Below, piece after piece: positions 28,587 through 36,969 of a stretch of 64,000 bases of DNA. A program made the translations under genes and the position numbers. How positions within the stretch are numbered: the first letter of the stretch is position 1; each line of letters starts with the position of its first letter. The notes below the pieces were generated by a model, which was not told where the DNA came from, ran no database searches, and saw only the letters and a list, made by a program, of their open reading frames with translations. Source of the stretch: Fictibacillus marinisediminis (GTDB taxonomy: Bacteria; Bacillota; Bacilli; Bacillales; Fictibacillaceae); contig NZ_JAIWJX010000002.1 in NCBI RefSeq assembly GCF_023149135.1, positions 2,418,001 to 2,482,000 of the forward strand, in the 5' to 3' direction.

Positions 28587-29334
28587 ACAGCGTCTTGATC
28601 CCTTCGGCCGGAGAGGAAGCACGCATGAGCGTTTCGCCGACTAAAATCGCGTTGATGCTGTGACTGCGCAAGTAATGGAGATCGTCTGTTTCTTTTATTC
28701 CGCTCTCACTCACGGTTAATATGCTTTCTGGAATATGGCTGGCGATGGCCGCTGTATGTTTTACATCCGTTTTGAACGTACGGAGATCCCTGTTGTTGAT
28801 CCCGACGAGCTTTGGTGTGAACTGCTTCAGGACGCCTTCCAGCTCCTCTACAGAGTGAACTTCCACAAGGCATTCCAGATCATGCTCATGAGCAAACTCG
28901 TACAATTCGTGCAGCTTTTGCGGTGTCATGGCAGCGGCGATCAGCAAAATCGCATCAGCGCCGATATGAGCACTCTCGAGGACTTGGAGCTTGTCGATAA
29001 TAAAGTCTTTTCTCAAGACCGGAAGAGAGACCATCTGTTTTACAGCGACCAGGTCTGCCGCATGTCCCTGAAAAAAACGCTGATCCGTAAGCACCGATAT
29101 TGCAGCCGCCCCTCCCTGTTCATATTCAGCGGCAATCTCTGCAGGAACGTAATGCTCCTTAATCGTCCCCTTTGAAGGCGAAGCTTTCTTAACTTCAGCA
29201 ATGAGCGCAGGCGCATTTTCTGATGTTCTGATCGCCTCATAGAGAGATGCCTTTTTTCTGTTATGTTTTATAGTGAAGTTGTTTTCAAGCTTTGTGATTT
29301 CTTCCTTTTTTTGATCAAGAATTTGTTGCAGCAT
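28576..29334 (-). CDS. trpC: Indole-3-glycerol phosphate synthase
   Basis: A 252-residue TIM-barrel enzyme. Catalytic residues lie in EVKKASPSKG (near residue 50), LRKDFI and VGINNRDLRTF. It overlaps trpD at the front by 20 bases and trpF at the end by 11, the normal packed trp arrangement. Confidence 0.96.
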   Translation of the reverse strand: MLQQILDQKKEEITKLENNFTIKHNRKKASLYEAIRTSENAPALIAEVKKASPSKGTIKEHYVPAEIAAEYEQGGAAAISVLTDQRFFQGHAADLVAVKQMVSLPVLRKDFIIDKLQVLESAHIGADAILLIAAAMTPQKLHELYEFAHEHDLECLVEVHSVEELEGVLKQFTPKLVGINNRDLRTFKTDVKHTAAIASHIPESILTVSESGIKETDDLHYLRSHSINAILVGETLMRASSPAEGIKTLYGR

Positions 29335-30355
29335 AAGGCAATCCTCCTGTTTGGTTCTGAATCATTTCTAAATGGCGGCTGGCTTTCCCCGTTGTAATAA
29401 TGTCCCGTGCCAGTTTAACCCCTTCATGGATGGTTGAGGCTCTTCCTGTCAAATATAAAGAGGCGGCGGTATTATAGATCACGATATTTTGTGCAGAAGC
29501 AGAAGCTTTACCGCTCAGAACTGCTTTGATCAAGGCTGCGCTCTCCTGACTGGAGGCCACCGTCACCTCTTCTAAAGTTCCGCATGGAAGTCCTGCATCT
29601 TCAGGAGTGAGTGTGAATTCGTTCACGTTCCCATTCTCCACTTCGAAAAAGTGTGTCGGTGCGAATATGGAGCATTCATCCAATCCGTCTGCTCCTGTAA
29701 CCACTAAGGTTCTCTGCTCTTTGAAATCAGCAATCGCATGCGCCATTTTTTTTGCCGTTTCCTTGTTAAAGGCACCGATCAGCTGATGTGTTGGATGGGC
29801 CGGATTGCATAACGGACCGAGAATATTAAAAACCGTTCGGAAAGACAGTCCCTTTCTCGTTTGGCTCGCATGCCGGAGTGCCGGATGATAGTTTGGCGCA
29901 AAAAGGAAACAAAGAGAGAACTTCTCCAGATTCTCTGCGATTTCAGACGCATCGCCGCTTGATCCGATCCCGAGCTGCTGAAGCACGTCTGCGCTCCCGC
30001 TTTTCGATGTAACAGCTGAATTGCCGTGCTTGGCAACTTTAATGCCCGTTGATGCGAGCAATAAGGAAGACGCAGTGGATATATTAAAGGTTGACGCACC
30101 GTCTCCGCCTGTTCCGCACGTATCAAGGATTTGCGGATATTCGAGGTGAAGCGGCACGGTATGATCCAATATTGAAGTTGAGAATCCAACGATTTCTTCG
30201 ATGGTTTCCCCCCGCAGCCGGAGTATGGTCAGCAAACTGGAAAGCTGGACTTCCGTCACTTTTCCTTCCAGTATTTCGTTCATCATTTCGTAGGCTTCTT
30301 TTTGTGAGTAGGTTTCTCCAAGAATTCCTTTTTTGAGAAGTTCTTTGACGGCCAT
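29315..30355 (-). CDS. trpD: Anthranilate phosphoribosyltransferase
   Basis: Transfers phosphoribosyl to anthranilate. The 346-residue protein shows the PRPP loop DTCGTGGDGASTFN near residue 79 and KHGNSAVTSKSGSADVL. The ATG at 30355 follows GGAGGG by six bases. It is the first trp gene after the TRAP leader, a place held by trpE in B. subtilis; no anthranilate synthase component is in the window. A small ORF overlaps its start. Confidence 0.96.
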   Translation of the reverse strand: MAVKELLKKGILGETYSQKEAYEMMNEILEGKVTEVQLSSLLTILRLRGETIEEIVGFSTSILDHTVPLHLEYPQILDTCGTGGDGASTFNISTASSLLLASTGIKVAKHGNSAVTSKSGSADVLQQLGIGSSGDASEIAENLEKFSLCFLFAPNYHPALRHASQTRKGLSFRTVFNILGPLCNPAHPTHQLIGAFNKETAKKMAHAIADFKEQRTLVVTGADGLDECSIFAPTHFFEVENGNVNEFTLTPEDAGLPCGTLEEVTVASSQESAALIKAVLSGKASASAQNIVIYNTAASLYLTGRASTIHEGVKLARDIITTGKASRHLEMIQNQTGGLPYAATNS

Positions 30356-30447
30356 TGCAATCCCTCCTTAAGATTATTAATGCAATAAGGCAGCAACGAT
30401 CCGTTCATGTAGGGGATAAATAAAAAGATAGACATAACATGGTGCAT
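30283..30447 (-). CDS. Small ORF in place of trpE in the trp leader region
   Basis: A 54-codon ORF starts at ATG 30447, five bases after a strong GGAGG. It runs out of frame into trpD by 73 bases. The first 30 codons encode a hydrophobic stretch (MHHVMSIFLFIPYMNGSLLP). Its ribosome binding site lies in a 6-bp hairpin, CUCCAU/AUGGAG. It could be a translated coupling ORF for trpD or a remnant left by loss of trpE. It has no similarity to TrpE that I can see, and whether it makes a protein is not known. Confidence 0.45.
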   Translation of the reverse strand: MHHVMSIFLFIPYMNGSLLPYCINNLKEGLQWPSKNFSKKEFLEKPTHKKKPTK

Positions 30448-30453
30448 ATTCAC

Positions 30454-30470
30454 CTCCATCAAAAATGGAG
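30454..30470 (-). promoter_or_regulatory. Hairpin sequestering the leader ORF ribosome binding site
   Basis: On the minus strand CTCCAT and ATGGAG pair around a 5-base loop and cover four of five bases of GGAGG. In B. subtilis the trpE ribosome binding site is also sequestered in a TRAP-dependent structure; here the target would be the small ORF. Confidence 0.55.
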
Positions 30471-30495
30471 AATGAATGAGGCGAAAAAGAGGTAC

Positions 30496-30524
30496 AAAAA
30501 AACCCATGCTCGAAGAGGCATGGG
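30496..30524 (-). terminator. trp attenuator terminator
   Basis: On the minus strand CCCATGC and GCATGGG form the outer stem and CTC/GAG extends it around the TTC loop, followed by seven T. A competing antiterminator (AGAGG pairing with CCUCU, enclosing GGGUUAUG/CAUAGUACCC) overlaps both the last TRAP repeats and the 5' arm of this terminator. Confidence 0.85.
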
Positions 30525-30542
30525 TACTATGTATTCATAACC

Positions 30543-30608
30543 CTCTGCTCGGCTCCACTCATCATTCTCAACTATTCTCATCTCTCAACTAAACTGCTCT
30601 CTGGGCTA
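30543..30608 (-). promoter_or_regulatory. TRAP (MtrB) binding site in the trp leader RNA
   Basis: The minus strand carries about eleven (G/U)AG triplets, mostly at 5-base spacing: GAG or UAG ending at plus positions 30543, 30548, 30553, 30558, 30567, 30572, 30577, 30582, 30589, 30594-30597 and 30599. One more UAG is near 30606. This matches the 11-subunit TRAP ring, whose gene mtrB is at 36970-37203. Bound TRAP would block the antiterminator and favour termination when tryptophan is plentiful. Confidence 0.88.
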
Positions 30609-30640
30609 AATCATTCTGAAAATCTAAATCGTTAAAACAC

Positions 30641-30669
30641 AAGATAAAGCATTACGCACAGTTTGTCAA
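30641..30669 (-). promoter_or_regulatory. SigA-type promoter of the trp operon
   Basis: On the minus strand TTGACA (30669-30664) and TATCTT (30646-30641) are 17 bases apart. Transcription would start near 30634, just before the TRAP repeats. Confidence 0.75.
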
Positions 30670-30693
30670 CCCAAAGGGCTGTGCATTTCTGAA

Positions 30694-31473
30694 CTAGACA
30701 AGCGGTTTCTGATAAAGGAAAGCTTCTCTTGGCTGCAGATTAAAGCGGCCCGGGTGAAAGATCTGTTCCGTGCTGCCCACGAACAGATAGCCTCCGGGGC
30801 GCAATGACTCTGAAAACTTATGAAACAATGCTTCTTTCGCTTCTTCTGTAAAGTAAATTATAACATTACGGCAAACAATGAGATCAAAGCTCTTCTCAAA
30901 GGCATCTGCCAATAAGTTATGCTGTTTGAACACAATTGGTTTTTTTAGTGCTTCCATAACCGCAAACCCTCCAGCTTCTTGCCGAAAACTGCTGTTCCTG
31001 ACTGACTCAGGCACGTTCTTAATCGATGTTTCAGCATATAAGCCCTCCTTTGCCCTTCGCAGCGCAAGCTCATCGAGGTCCGTCGCCAGAATGGAATAGG
31101 TGATGTTCCTTCCTGTTTCCTGCAAAAGCGAAGCAAGGGTGTAAGGCTCCTCTCCTGTTGAACATGCGGCACTCCAGATCTTCAGTTTGTTCGTCCTGCT
31201 TAAAAGATCTGGTATGATCTTATCCTTTAAAACCATCCATCGTTCCGGATTCCGATAAAACTCCGAAACATTGATTGTCATCCGGTCAAGTAATTCATCC
31301 AGCAAGCGGCGGTCTTTCATAAGAGCTTTCGAAAAGACAGAGAAACTTTCAAAGCTCTTCTTGTCACGAAAAGCAGTAAGGCGCCTCTTCATCTGTGCCT
31401 CTTTATACAGTGACAGGTCAATAGATGTTATGGATTGAACGTCTTTAATAAAATTTGAATAATCTTGATCCAC
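30694..31473 (-). CDS. cheR: Chemotaxis protein methyltransferase CheR
   Basis: SAM-dependent methylation of glutamates on chemoreceptors. The 259-residue protein has the N-terminal helical domain (TSIDLSLYKEAQMKRRL), the SAM motif IWSAACSTGEEPYTLA near residue 119 and LIVCRNVIIYF. The GTG at 31473 follows GGGG. As in B. subtilis it lies after ndk, but there aroF-aroB-aroH-trpE follow and here trpD follows directly. Confidence 0.95.
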   Translation of the reverse strand: MDQDYSNFIKDVQSITSIDLSLYKEAQMKRRLTAFRDKKSFESFSVFSKALMKDRRLLDELLDRMTINVSEFYRNPERWMVLKDKIIPDLLSRTNKLKIWSAACSTGEEPYTLASLLQETGRNITYSILATDLDELALRRAKEGLYAETSIKNVPESVRNSSFRQEAGGFAVMEALKKPIVFKQHNLLADAFEKSFDLIVCRNVIIYFTEEAKEALFHKFSESLRPGGYLFVGSTEQIFHPGRFNLQPREAFLYQKPLV

Positions 31474-31551
31474 GTTTCTTACCCCTTTATGTATAGCGTT
31501 ACTCTAACTATCGGCAAATAAGAAACATTCCTTAACGCTAAACACGCCAAA

Positions 31552-31578
31552 TAAAAAAACCAGCCGTGGCTGGCTGGT
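31552..31578 (-). terminator. Terminator after ndk
   Basis: On the minus strand ACCAGCC and GGCTGGT pair around AGCCAC and are followed by seven T. Confidence 0.85.
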
Positions 31579-31592
31579 TTATAACGCTTACA

Positions 31593-32036
31593 TTAAATCC
31601 AAGAAGAAACCGCTTTCTCGTAATTGACAAGTTCTTCTTCCTTGAAGAAAAGACCAATTTCACGAACAGCACTTTCAGGAGAATCAGAACCGTGAATGAT
31701 GTTATTGCTTACGCTTACGGCAAAATCTCCGCGAACAGTTCCTGCAGCTGCCTCTGAAGGATTGGTTTTTCCCATCATGTTACGAGCAGTAGCAATCACG
31801 TTATCTCCTTGCCATACCATAGCGAAAACTGGGCCAGAAGTGATGAAATTTACCAACTCGCCAAAGAACGGACGCTCTTTATGTTCTCCGTAGTGATTTT
31901 CTGCAAGCTCACGTGAGATTGTCATCAATTTGGCTCCAGCAAGCTGAAATCCTTTTTTCTCGAATCTTGAAACAATCTCTCCGATCAAATTGCGCTGTAC
32001 ACCATCTGGTTTTACCATTAGAAACGTTTTTTCCAT
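31593..32036 (-). CDS. ndk: Nucleoside diphosphate kinase
   Basis: Transfers gamma-phosphate between nucleotides. The 147-residue protein starts [15 protein letters not shown] and has the active-site His in [12 protein letters not shown] near residue 115. The ATG at 32036 follows GGGGAG. It has its own SigA-like promoter (TTGCTA 32130-32125, TACTAT 32107-32102, 17-base spacer) and a terminator, so it is probably monocistronic. Confidence 0.97.
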   Translation of the reverse strand: MEKTFLMVKPDGVQRNLIGEIVSRFEKKGFQLAGAKLMTISRELAENHYGEHKERPFFGELVNFITSGPVFAMVWQGDNVIATARNMMGKTNPSEAAAGTVRGDFAVSVSNNIIHGSDSPESAVREIGLFFKEEELVNYEKAVSSWI

Positions 32037-32101
32037 AATAGTTCTCCCCTATCTTCTATGTATTGGTTCAGGGCTTGTAAGCTAGCTGTGACCCCTAGAA
32101 A

Positions 32102-32130
32102 ATAGTATCAAAAATAGTTCGATTTAGCAA
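32102..32130 (-). promoter_or_regulatory. SigA-like promoter of ndk
   Basis: On the minus strand TTGCTA and TACTAT are 17 bases apart, about 65 bases upstream of the ndk start. Confidence 0.55.
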
Positions 32131-32134
32131 TGAG

Positions 32135-33100
32135 CTAAAATTTGCGCTTACCAATATACTTGGCAATCTTGATCATGCTGTTTCTTGCCTGTCCTGCCGG
32201 AAGCTGATCGGCGGCTGCAAATGCATCTGCCAGGTAGGATTGGGCAGCCATGGAAGCTTTCTGAATGGATCCGCTTTTATTGATCTGTGCAATAATGCCG
32301 GAAAACTCATCCTCATCCCAGGTTTGATAATAACGCTGGATATTGCCTTTTAATTCTGGTATCTTGTCCATTGCATAAAAAACAGGAAGGGTAATGTTTC
32401 CCTGCTTCAAGTCGCCGCCCGCAGGTTTCCCCAATTCTTTTTCGGTTGCTGTAAAATCCAGAATGTCATCCGTGATCTGAAAAGCCATGCCAACGGAATA
32501 GCCAAAACGGTACAGCTGTCTTTGCAGCTGAACAGAAGCATTGGAGGCAATAGCTCCAAGCTGGCAGCTGATAGCGATCAAGAGGGCTGTCTTTCTTTTG
32601 ATGCGCCGCAAGTATTGTCTTATGTTCTGATCCAGATCAAACTGCTCTTTGATTTGCTGGATCTCACCAAGACACATCTCTTTCATGGAATAGGACAAGA
32701 CTTGATGGGCTACAATCTGGCTGACATGGGTCATCATCTCGATCGCTTTGGCAAACAGAAAGTCCCCTGTATACATCGCCACTTTGTTGTCATACTCAGC
32801 TTTAACCGTCTTTGCCCCTCTTCGCAGCTCGGCATCGTCAATCACATCATCATGGACGAGTGATGCCATATGTATCGTTTCCAGTGCGGCAGCAACTTTC
32901 TTTACACTTCGGATATCGTATTCGCCGAAGTGTGCGGAAAGCAGTACGAAAACCGGCCGGATTCGCTTGCCTCCAGCTTTCAGAAGCTGGCTCCCGGCCT
33001 TTTGCAAGATAGGGTGGTCTGCTGATATCGATTGCTCCAGTTCGGATTCAATCTGAAGCAGATCTTTTTTTACATGTGAATAGAGTTCAGTCAGTTTCAT
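32135..33100 (-). CDS. hepT: Heptaprenyl diphosphate synthase component II
   Basis: Large catalytic subunit of the enzyme that makes the C35 side chain of menaquinone-7, working with HepS. The 321-residue trans-prenyltransferase has both Asp-rich motifs: LVHDDVIDDAELRRG near residue 83 and ITDDILDFTATEKELGKPAGGD near 210. The ATG at 33100 follows AGGTG; the GTG at 33109, directly after the mqnA stop, is possible. In B. subtilis hepT follows menG; here three genes lie between. Confidence 0.95.
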   Translation of the reverse strand: MKLTELYSHVKKDLLQIESELEQSISADHPILQKAGSQLLKAGGKRIRPVFVLLSAHFGEYDIRSVKKVAAALETIHMASLVHDDVIDDAELRRGAKTVKAEYDNKVAMYTGDFLFAKAIEMMTHVSQIVAHQVLSYSMKEMCLGEIQQIKEQFDLDQNIRQYLRRIKRKTALLIAISCQLGAIASNASVQLQRQLYRFGYSVGMAFQITDDILDFTATEKELGKPAGGDLKQGNITLPVFYAMDKIPELKGNIQRYYQTWDEDEFSGIIAQINKSGSIQKASMAAQSYLADAFAAADQLPAGQARNSMIKIAKYIGKRKF

Positions 33101-33109
33101 AGCTTTCAC

Positions 33110-33958
33110 CTAAATGCCCTGTAAGGAGTAGTTAAAAAAAGTAAATTCGGGAACCTTCTGAATCAGTGAATGCTTATGGGCGAGCTCAAAATAATGCTTC
33201 AGCCCTTTCAAATGGCTTTCCCCGAAATCATAATTGATGCCATGAAAATAGTTTGCCCAAAAAGAGTATTCCCCTCCATGGGCAGGCAGGATATGGCTGA
33301 TCATCTCATGATATTGGTCTGACTTTGTCTTTTGTTTGCTCTCTGACATTTCAAATAAGAGCTTCTCCAGAAGAGCCGGCTCTCTTTTAATGCTGTCGTT
33401 TCGCACGGCCATGACGGCATAGGTCATCGGAAGCTCTGTATGCTTATACCACAGTTCGCCCAGATCATACACATGAATGTCTTTCTCCTGCCGCCAGTCG
33501 GCTTTAATGGCATCCTCCCCGATCAGCAGGCAGGCTGAATGATTCTGCAGCATCTGATCATAGTCAGGTTCCATCGTTTCATAGACAGGATCAAGTCCGT
33601 AAAATTCTTTAAGGATCACTTTCAAAAGAACGACCGAAGTTGCAGAACTTGAAGTAAGTGCGATGCTCTTTCCGGCCAGATCTTCAATGGCTGTTTTTGA
33701 GAACAATAGAATAGATCCTACCTTACCGAAAGTCGATACGGATAAATTAGGGAAAAGACTGTATTGAAGGCTGTTTTCACCAAAAGAAAAGGAAGAAATA
33801 CCGCCAAGGTCAATTTCCCCCCTGGCCATTCTCCGGTTCAGCTCAGCCGGTATCTGCGGAATGAACGCCGCTCCGGTATTTTCAATCTCTTTTTTATTCA
33901 AATAGAAAAATAGAGGAAGGATGTTTGTATATTTAATCTCGCCGATATTGAGCGTCAT
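33110..33958 (-). CDS. mqnA: MqnA family protein, probable chorismate dehydratase (futalosine pathway)
   Basis: A 282-residue protein of the MqnA/MqnD periplasmic-binding fold family. The hallmark N-terminus IGEIKYTNILPLFF and the loop TSSSATSVVLLK near residue 100 are visible. MqnA converts chorismate to 3-enolpyruvyl-benzoate, the first step of the futalosine route to menaquinone. The ATG at 33958 overlaps the ubiX stop by one base and follows GGGGAG. Its place with prenyl transferase and methyltransferase genes supports the call; MqnD is less likely but not excluded by sequence reading alone. Confidence 0.82.
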   Translation of the reverse strand: MTLNIGEIKYTNILPLFFYLNKKEIENTGAAFIPQIPAELNRRMARGEIDLGGISSFSFGENSLQYSLFPNLSVSTFGKVGSILLFSKTAIEDLAGKSIALTSSSATSVVLLKVILKEFYGLDPVYETMEPDYDQMLQNHSACLLIGEDAIKADWRQEKDIHVYDLGELWYKHTELPMTYAVMAVRNDSIKREPALLEKLLFEMSESKQKTKSDQYHEMISHILPAHGGEYSFWANYFHGINYDFGESHLKGLKHYFELAHKHSLIQKVPEFTFFNYSLQGI

Positions 33959-34548
33959 TACTCTCCCCACCTTTTAAATAAATCATGTTGCACTCCGAGG
34001 CTGTCCAGCGCTTTGCCGACCAAGAAATCAACAAGGTCGTCAAGGGTCTTCGGCAGCTGATAAAAACCAGGCATCGCAGGCAGGATCTTGCCGCCTGCCT
34101 GTGATACTTTAAGCATGTTTTCCAGATGAATACTGTTTAGCGGTGTTTCACGCGGCACGAGTACGAGCTTTCGCCCCTCTTTAAGCATCACATCCGCCGC
34201 CCTCTCAAGCAGGTTGCCGGACGCTCCGTGTGCGATTCCTGACAGTGTACCCATCGAACAAGGAATGATGATCATGCCGCTGTTCTGATAGGAGCCAGAA
34301 GCGATCGGAGCTTTAAAGTCTCTTAGCGTATGATAGTGAAGTTCGCCGCTGCTCCCCTGTATAAAGTATTCTTGAAGAATGCTGCCGCGGTCTGTTGTAT
34401 CCCATCCGAGCTCTTCGTGAAAAACCTGCCAGCCGGCTTCAGTGACCATGAGATGGACTTTATGACCGCCCTTCAGCAGCTCCTGAACAAGGCGCACTCC
34501 ATATACAGCTCCGCTCGCTCCCGTAATTCCTACGGCGAAATTTTTCAT
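33958..34548 (-). CDS. ubiX: UbiX family flavin prenyltransferase
   Basis: Makes prenylated FMN, the cofactor of UbiD-type decarboxylases. The 196-residue protein has the flavodoxin-like GITGASGAVYGVRL at the N-terminus, PCSMGTLSGIAHG near residue 95 and LVPRETPLNSIHLENML. ATGA overlaps with the gene before, and TAATG with mqnA, show tight coupling. In menaquinone synthesis by the futalosine route, a UbiD-type decarboxylase is needed late, so this gene fits there. Confidence 0.92.
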   Translation of the reverse strand: MKNFAVGITGASGAVYGVRLVQELLKGGHKVHLMVTEAGWQVFHEELGWDTTDRGSILQEYFIQGSSGELHYHTLRDFKAPIASGSYQNSGMIIIPCSMGTLSGIAHGASGNLLERAADVMLKEGRKLVLVPRETPLNSIHLENMLKVSQAGGKILPAMPGFYQLPKTLDDLVDFLVGKALDSLGVQHDLFKRWGE

Positions 34549-35408
34549 AGCAGCAAATCTCCCAACGAGAAAATAAACATAACGACGCTCAGGATTCCAT
34601 TCATCGTAAAAAAGGCAACGTTCAGCTTCGACAGATCTTCCGGAGAAACCATCGAGTGTTCATAGATCATGATCGCTCCTGATAAAAACACGCCGGCAAA
34701 GTATACCCAGCCAAACGATGAGACCGCGCCGAGAAATAAGAAAGCCGAGAAGCTGACGACATGGAAAAAGCGTGCGATGAAAAGTGCCTTAGGAATCCCA
34801 AAATAAGAGGGAATGGAATACAAGCCGTGGTTCCTGTCATAATCCGCATCCTGTGTGGCATAGATCACGTCGAATCCTGCCGTCCAGAACAAGACTCCCG
34901 CATAGAGCAGAAAGGCTTCGGCAGACAGGGTTCCCGTTGCTCCAACCCATCCTCCAAGGGGAGCGAGAGCGATCGTTGCACCGAGAATGACGTGGCATAA
35001 GTATGTAAAACGCTTCGTATAGGAATAGAATACTAGAAAAAATACAGCCAGAGGCAAAAGCCATACGGAAAGAAGGTTCAGCTGTGAAGCACTGACAAAC
35101 AGCAGAACAAAAGAACCGGCAATAAACACCACAGCTTCTTTCTTGCTGATTAACTTTGCAGGAATAGCCCTCGTCGCCGTTCTGGGATTTTTTTGGTCGA
35201 TCCTGGCATCGATGACACGGTTGAGCGTCATCGCAGCGCTTCTCGCGCCTACCATCGCCAGTGTAATCCAGATCCATTCCGTTATGGACGGAAAAGTTCC
35301 TTCTTCCACTACATTTCCGAGAATCGCCCCCAAAAATGCAAATGGAAGCGCAAATAAAGTATGTTCAAACTTTATCATTTCAAGAATGATAGCTAATTTC
35401 TTAAACAC
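34545..35408 (-). CDS. mqnP: UbiA-type prenyltransferase, probable MqnP
   Basis: A 287-residue membrane protein with about eight helices. The Asp-rich prenyl-diphosphate motif NRVIDARIDQKNPRT lies near residue 62 and the second motif YATQDADYDRNHGLYS near 183. It is the 4-hydroxybenzoate/futalosine-type rather than MenA type, judged from these motifs and from the neighbours ubiX and mqnA. Expected to prenylate the naphthoate intermediate with the C35 chain from HepST. The start is GTG at 35408. Confidence 0.85.
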   Translation of the reverse strand: MFKKLAIILEMIKFEHTLFALPFAFLGAILGNVVEEGTFPSITEWIWITLAMVGARSAAMTLNRVIDARIDQKNPRTATRAIPAKLISKKEAVVFIAGSFVLLFVSASQLNLLSVWLLPLAVFFLVFYSYTKRFTYLCHVILGATIALAPLGGWVGATGTLSAEAFLLYAGVLFWTAGFDVIYATQDADYDRNHGLYSIPSYFGIPKALFIARFFHVVSFSAFLFLGAVSSFGWVYFAGVFLSGAIMIYEHSMVSPEDLSKLNVAFFTMNGILSVVMFIFSLGDLLL

Positions 35409-35423
35409 AAGCGATCTCTCTTT

Positions 35424-36131
35424 CTATGTTTGTTTAATTCCCATGTGCATAGCAGCCGTTCCGAACGTATAAGGCTTAACTGTAACATGGGATAACCCCG
35501 CTTCTTCAAATAACGCCTTCAATTCATTCCTATCAAGGAATTCTCCGGCAGATTCCTGAAGCCAGGAATACTCAGTATAGCTTTTTGCCAGAAGTCTGCC
35601 GAGAAACGGCATGATGACCGAAAAATAAAAACGGAAGACATGCTTTACGATCGGTGTGGTCGTCTGAGAAGTTTCCAAACAGACCACCCTGCCTCCCGGT
35701 TTAACCACGCGTTGCATCTCTTTGATTACCTGGAGATAATCTGGAACGTTCCGAAGACCGAACCCGATGGTCACATAATCGAATGTATTATCGGGAAAAG
35801 GCAGCTCCATAGCATTCCCGTGGATCAGCTTTACATTCGGGCACTTCAGCTCCGAAAGCTTTTTCTTGCCGACTTCCAGCATGTTCTTGCTGAAATCCAG
35901 CCCGGTTACCGACCCGGATGCTCCGACCGCTTTCGCGAGAGCGATGCTCCATTCCCCTGTGCCGCAGCATACATCGAGCGCATGGCTTCCTTCTTTCACA
36001 GCCATGCGCTTCATCGTATCATTGCGCCATCTCGTATGCTGCTTAAAGCTTATCACGTTGTTCATAAAGTCATATTGACCTGATATTTTTTCAAAGACCG
36101 AATGGACCCGCTGTTCCTTTAATTGTTCCAT
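35424..36131 (-). CDS. menG: Demethylmenaquinone methyltransferase
   Basis: Final methylation step of menaquinone, also called UbiE/MenH. The 235-residue SAM enzyme has [17 protein letters not shown] near residue 16, the SAM motif [11 protein letters not shown] near 50 and the family signature [12 protein letters not shown]. It lies three bases after hepS. The enzyme serves both the classical and the futalosine routes. Confidence 0.95.
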   Translation of the reverse strand: MEQLKEQRVHSVFEKISGQYDFMNNVISFKQHTRWRNDTMKRMAVKEGSHALDVCCGTGEWSIALAKAVGASGSVTGLDFSKNMLEVGKKKLSELKCPNVKLIHGNAMELPFPDNTFDYVTIGFGLRNVPDYLQVIKEMQRVVKPGGRVVCLETSQTTTPIVKHVFRFYFSVIMPFLGRLLAKSYTEYSWLQESAGEFLDRNELKALFEEAGLSHVTVKPYTFGTAAMHMGIKQT

Positions 36132-36134
36132 CGC

Positions 36135-36842
36135 TTATCCTTCCTCCGGCAATAAATAGTGAGGTGCTTCAAGCAGTGCCCTCATTCTCTTTTCCATGAC
36201 AGCTTTTAAAGTAGCCGGCTGCTTTTGTGTCTTAAGCTTGTGGCGTGCTAGCAGCAGATCATTTTTAATCTGATGGTGATAATCTGAAAAAAGAGGATCA
36301 GGGCATTGAGAAGCAGCAGAAACAAACAAGAACTCAGAGATAAACGGAATGAACTCTTCCTTGCCAAAGTGGCGTGCTACCCTTGTCAGGATACCAGCCT
36401 CCATGCTTTTGATTCCGTTTGTGATCTCATCAGGTTTTGATTGTTTGCTGTAAAAAAGCTTCATCTTGCTTTCGTTTACATCCTGAATCCCAAGTGAGAG
36501 TACCCGTATTAACGGAAGATCTTCACAGAGGGATAGCATAAAATAGTAGAGGCTGCTGTAATAGTCTCCCGCCAGAACGGTCAATTGCCGCTCTTTTACT
36601 TCGTCCTTTTGAATCTTCAGAATGTATTCATGCATATCGAGCGCACTCTGGACGAGTATGACGGCTGCGTAATATTCCTGCAATTCCTCGCCTTCATATC
36701 CGCTTTCTCTCAGAAGCGAATAGGCAATCAGGCATTTATCCTTATTGATCCGGGGAACATCGACATACTGCTTTAGAAAAGAATGTTCCATCGTTCGTAA
36801 AACATATTCATTTAACTTATTTATTTCATGGATGATCTTCAT
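36135..36842 (-). CDS. hepS: Heptaprenyl diphosphate synthase component I
   Basis: Small helical subunit that pairs with HepT to set C35 chain length. The 235-residue protein lacks Asp-rich motifs, as expected, and shows YSLLRESGYEGEELQEYYAAVILVQ-like family features near residues 41-65. The ATG at 36842 follows GTGGGGG. A TATAAT box at 36896-36891 on the minus strand suggests its own promoter, though no clear -35 is seen. It follows mtrB and precedes menG. Confidence 0.88.
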   Translation of the reverse strand: MKIIHEINKLNEYVLRTMEHSFLKQYVDVPRINKDKCLIAYSLLRESGYEGEELQEYYAAVILVQSALDMHEYILKIQKDEVKERQLTVLAGDYYSSLYYFMLSLCEDLPLIRVLSLGIQDVNESKMKLFYSKQSKPDEITNGIKSMEAGILTRVARHFGKEEFIPFISEFLFVSAASQCPDPLFSDYHHQIKNDLLLARHKLKTQKQPATLKAVMEKRMRALLEAPHYLLPEEG

Positions 36843-36950
36843 GTCCCTGCCCCCACATCCTGCAAATACAGCTTACTCTATCTATTATGTATTATATCAT
36901 ACCGGCCATTCAATAATTGTTCACGCCATAATGTATCAGGCGTAAAGAAA

Positions 36951-36967
36951 ACTTGGCACGAGCCAAG
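36951..36967 (-). terminator. Weak terminator after mtrB
   Basis: On the minus strand CTTGGC and GCCAAG pair around TCGT, followed by TTTTCTTT. It lies directly after the mtrB stop. The stem is short, so read-through into hepS is possible. Confidence 0.55.
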
Positions 36968-36969
36968 CT

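Noticed and set aside
30283..30447. Remnant of TrpE N-terminus in the trp leader ORF
   Set aside because: The translated sequence shows no similarity to TrpE that I can recognise, so it is listed only as a small ORF.
30543..30608. CRISPR-like or simple repeat
   Set aside because: The 5-base periodic triplets are explained by TRAP binding; unit length and context do not fit CRISPR.
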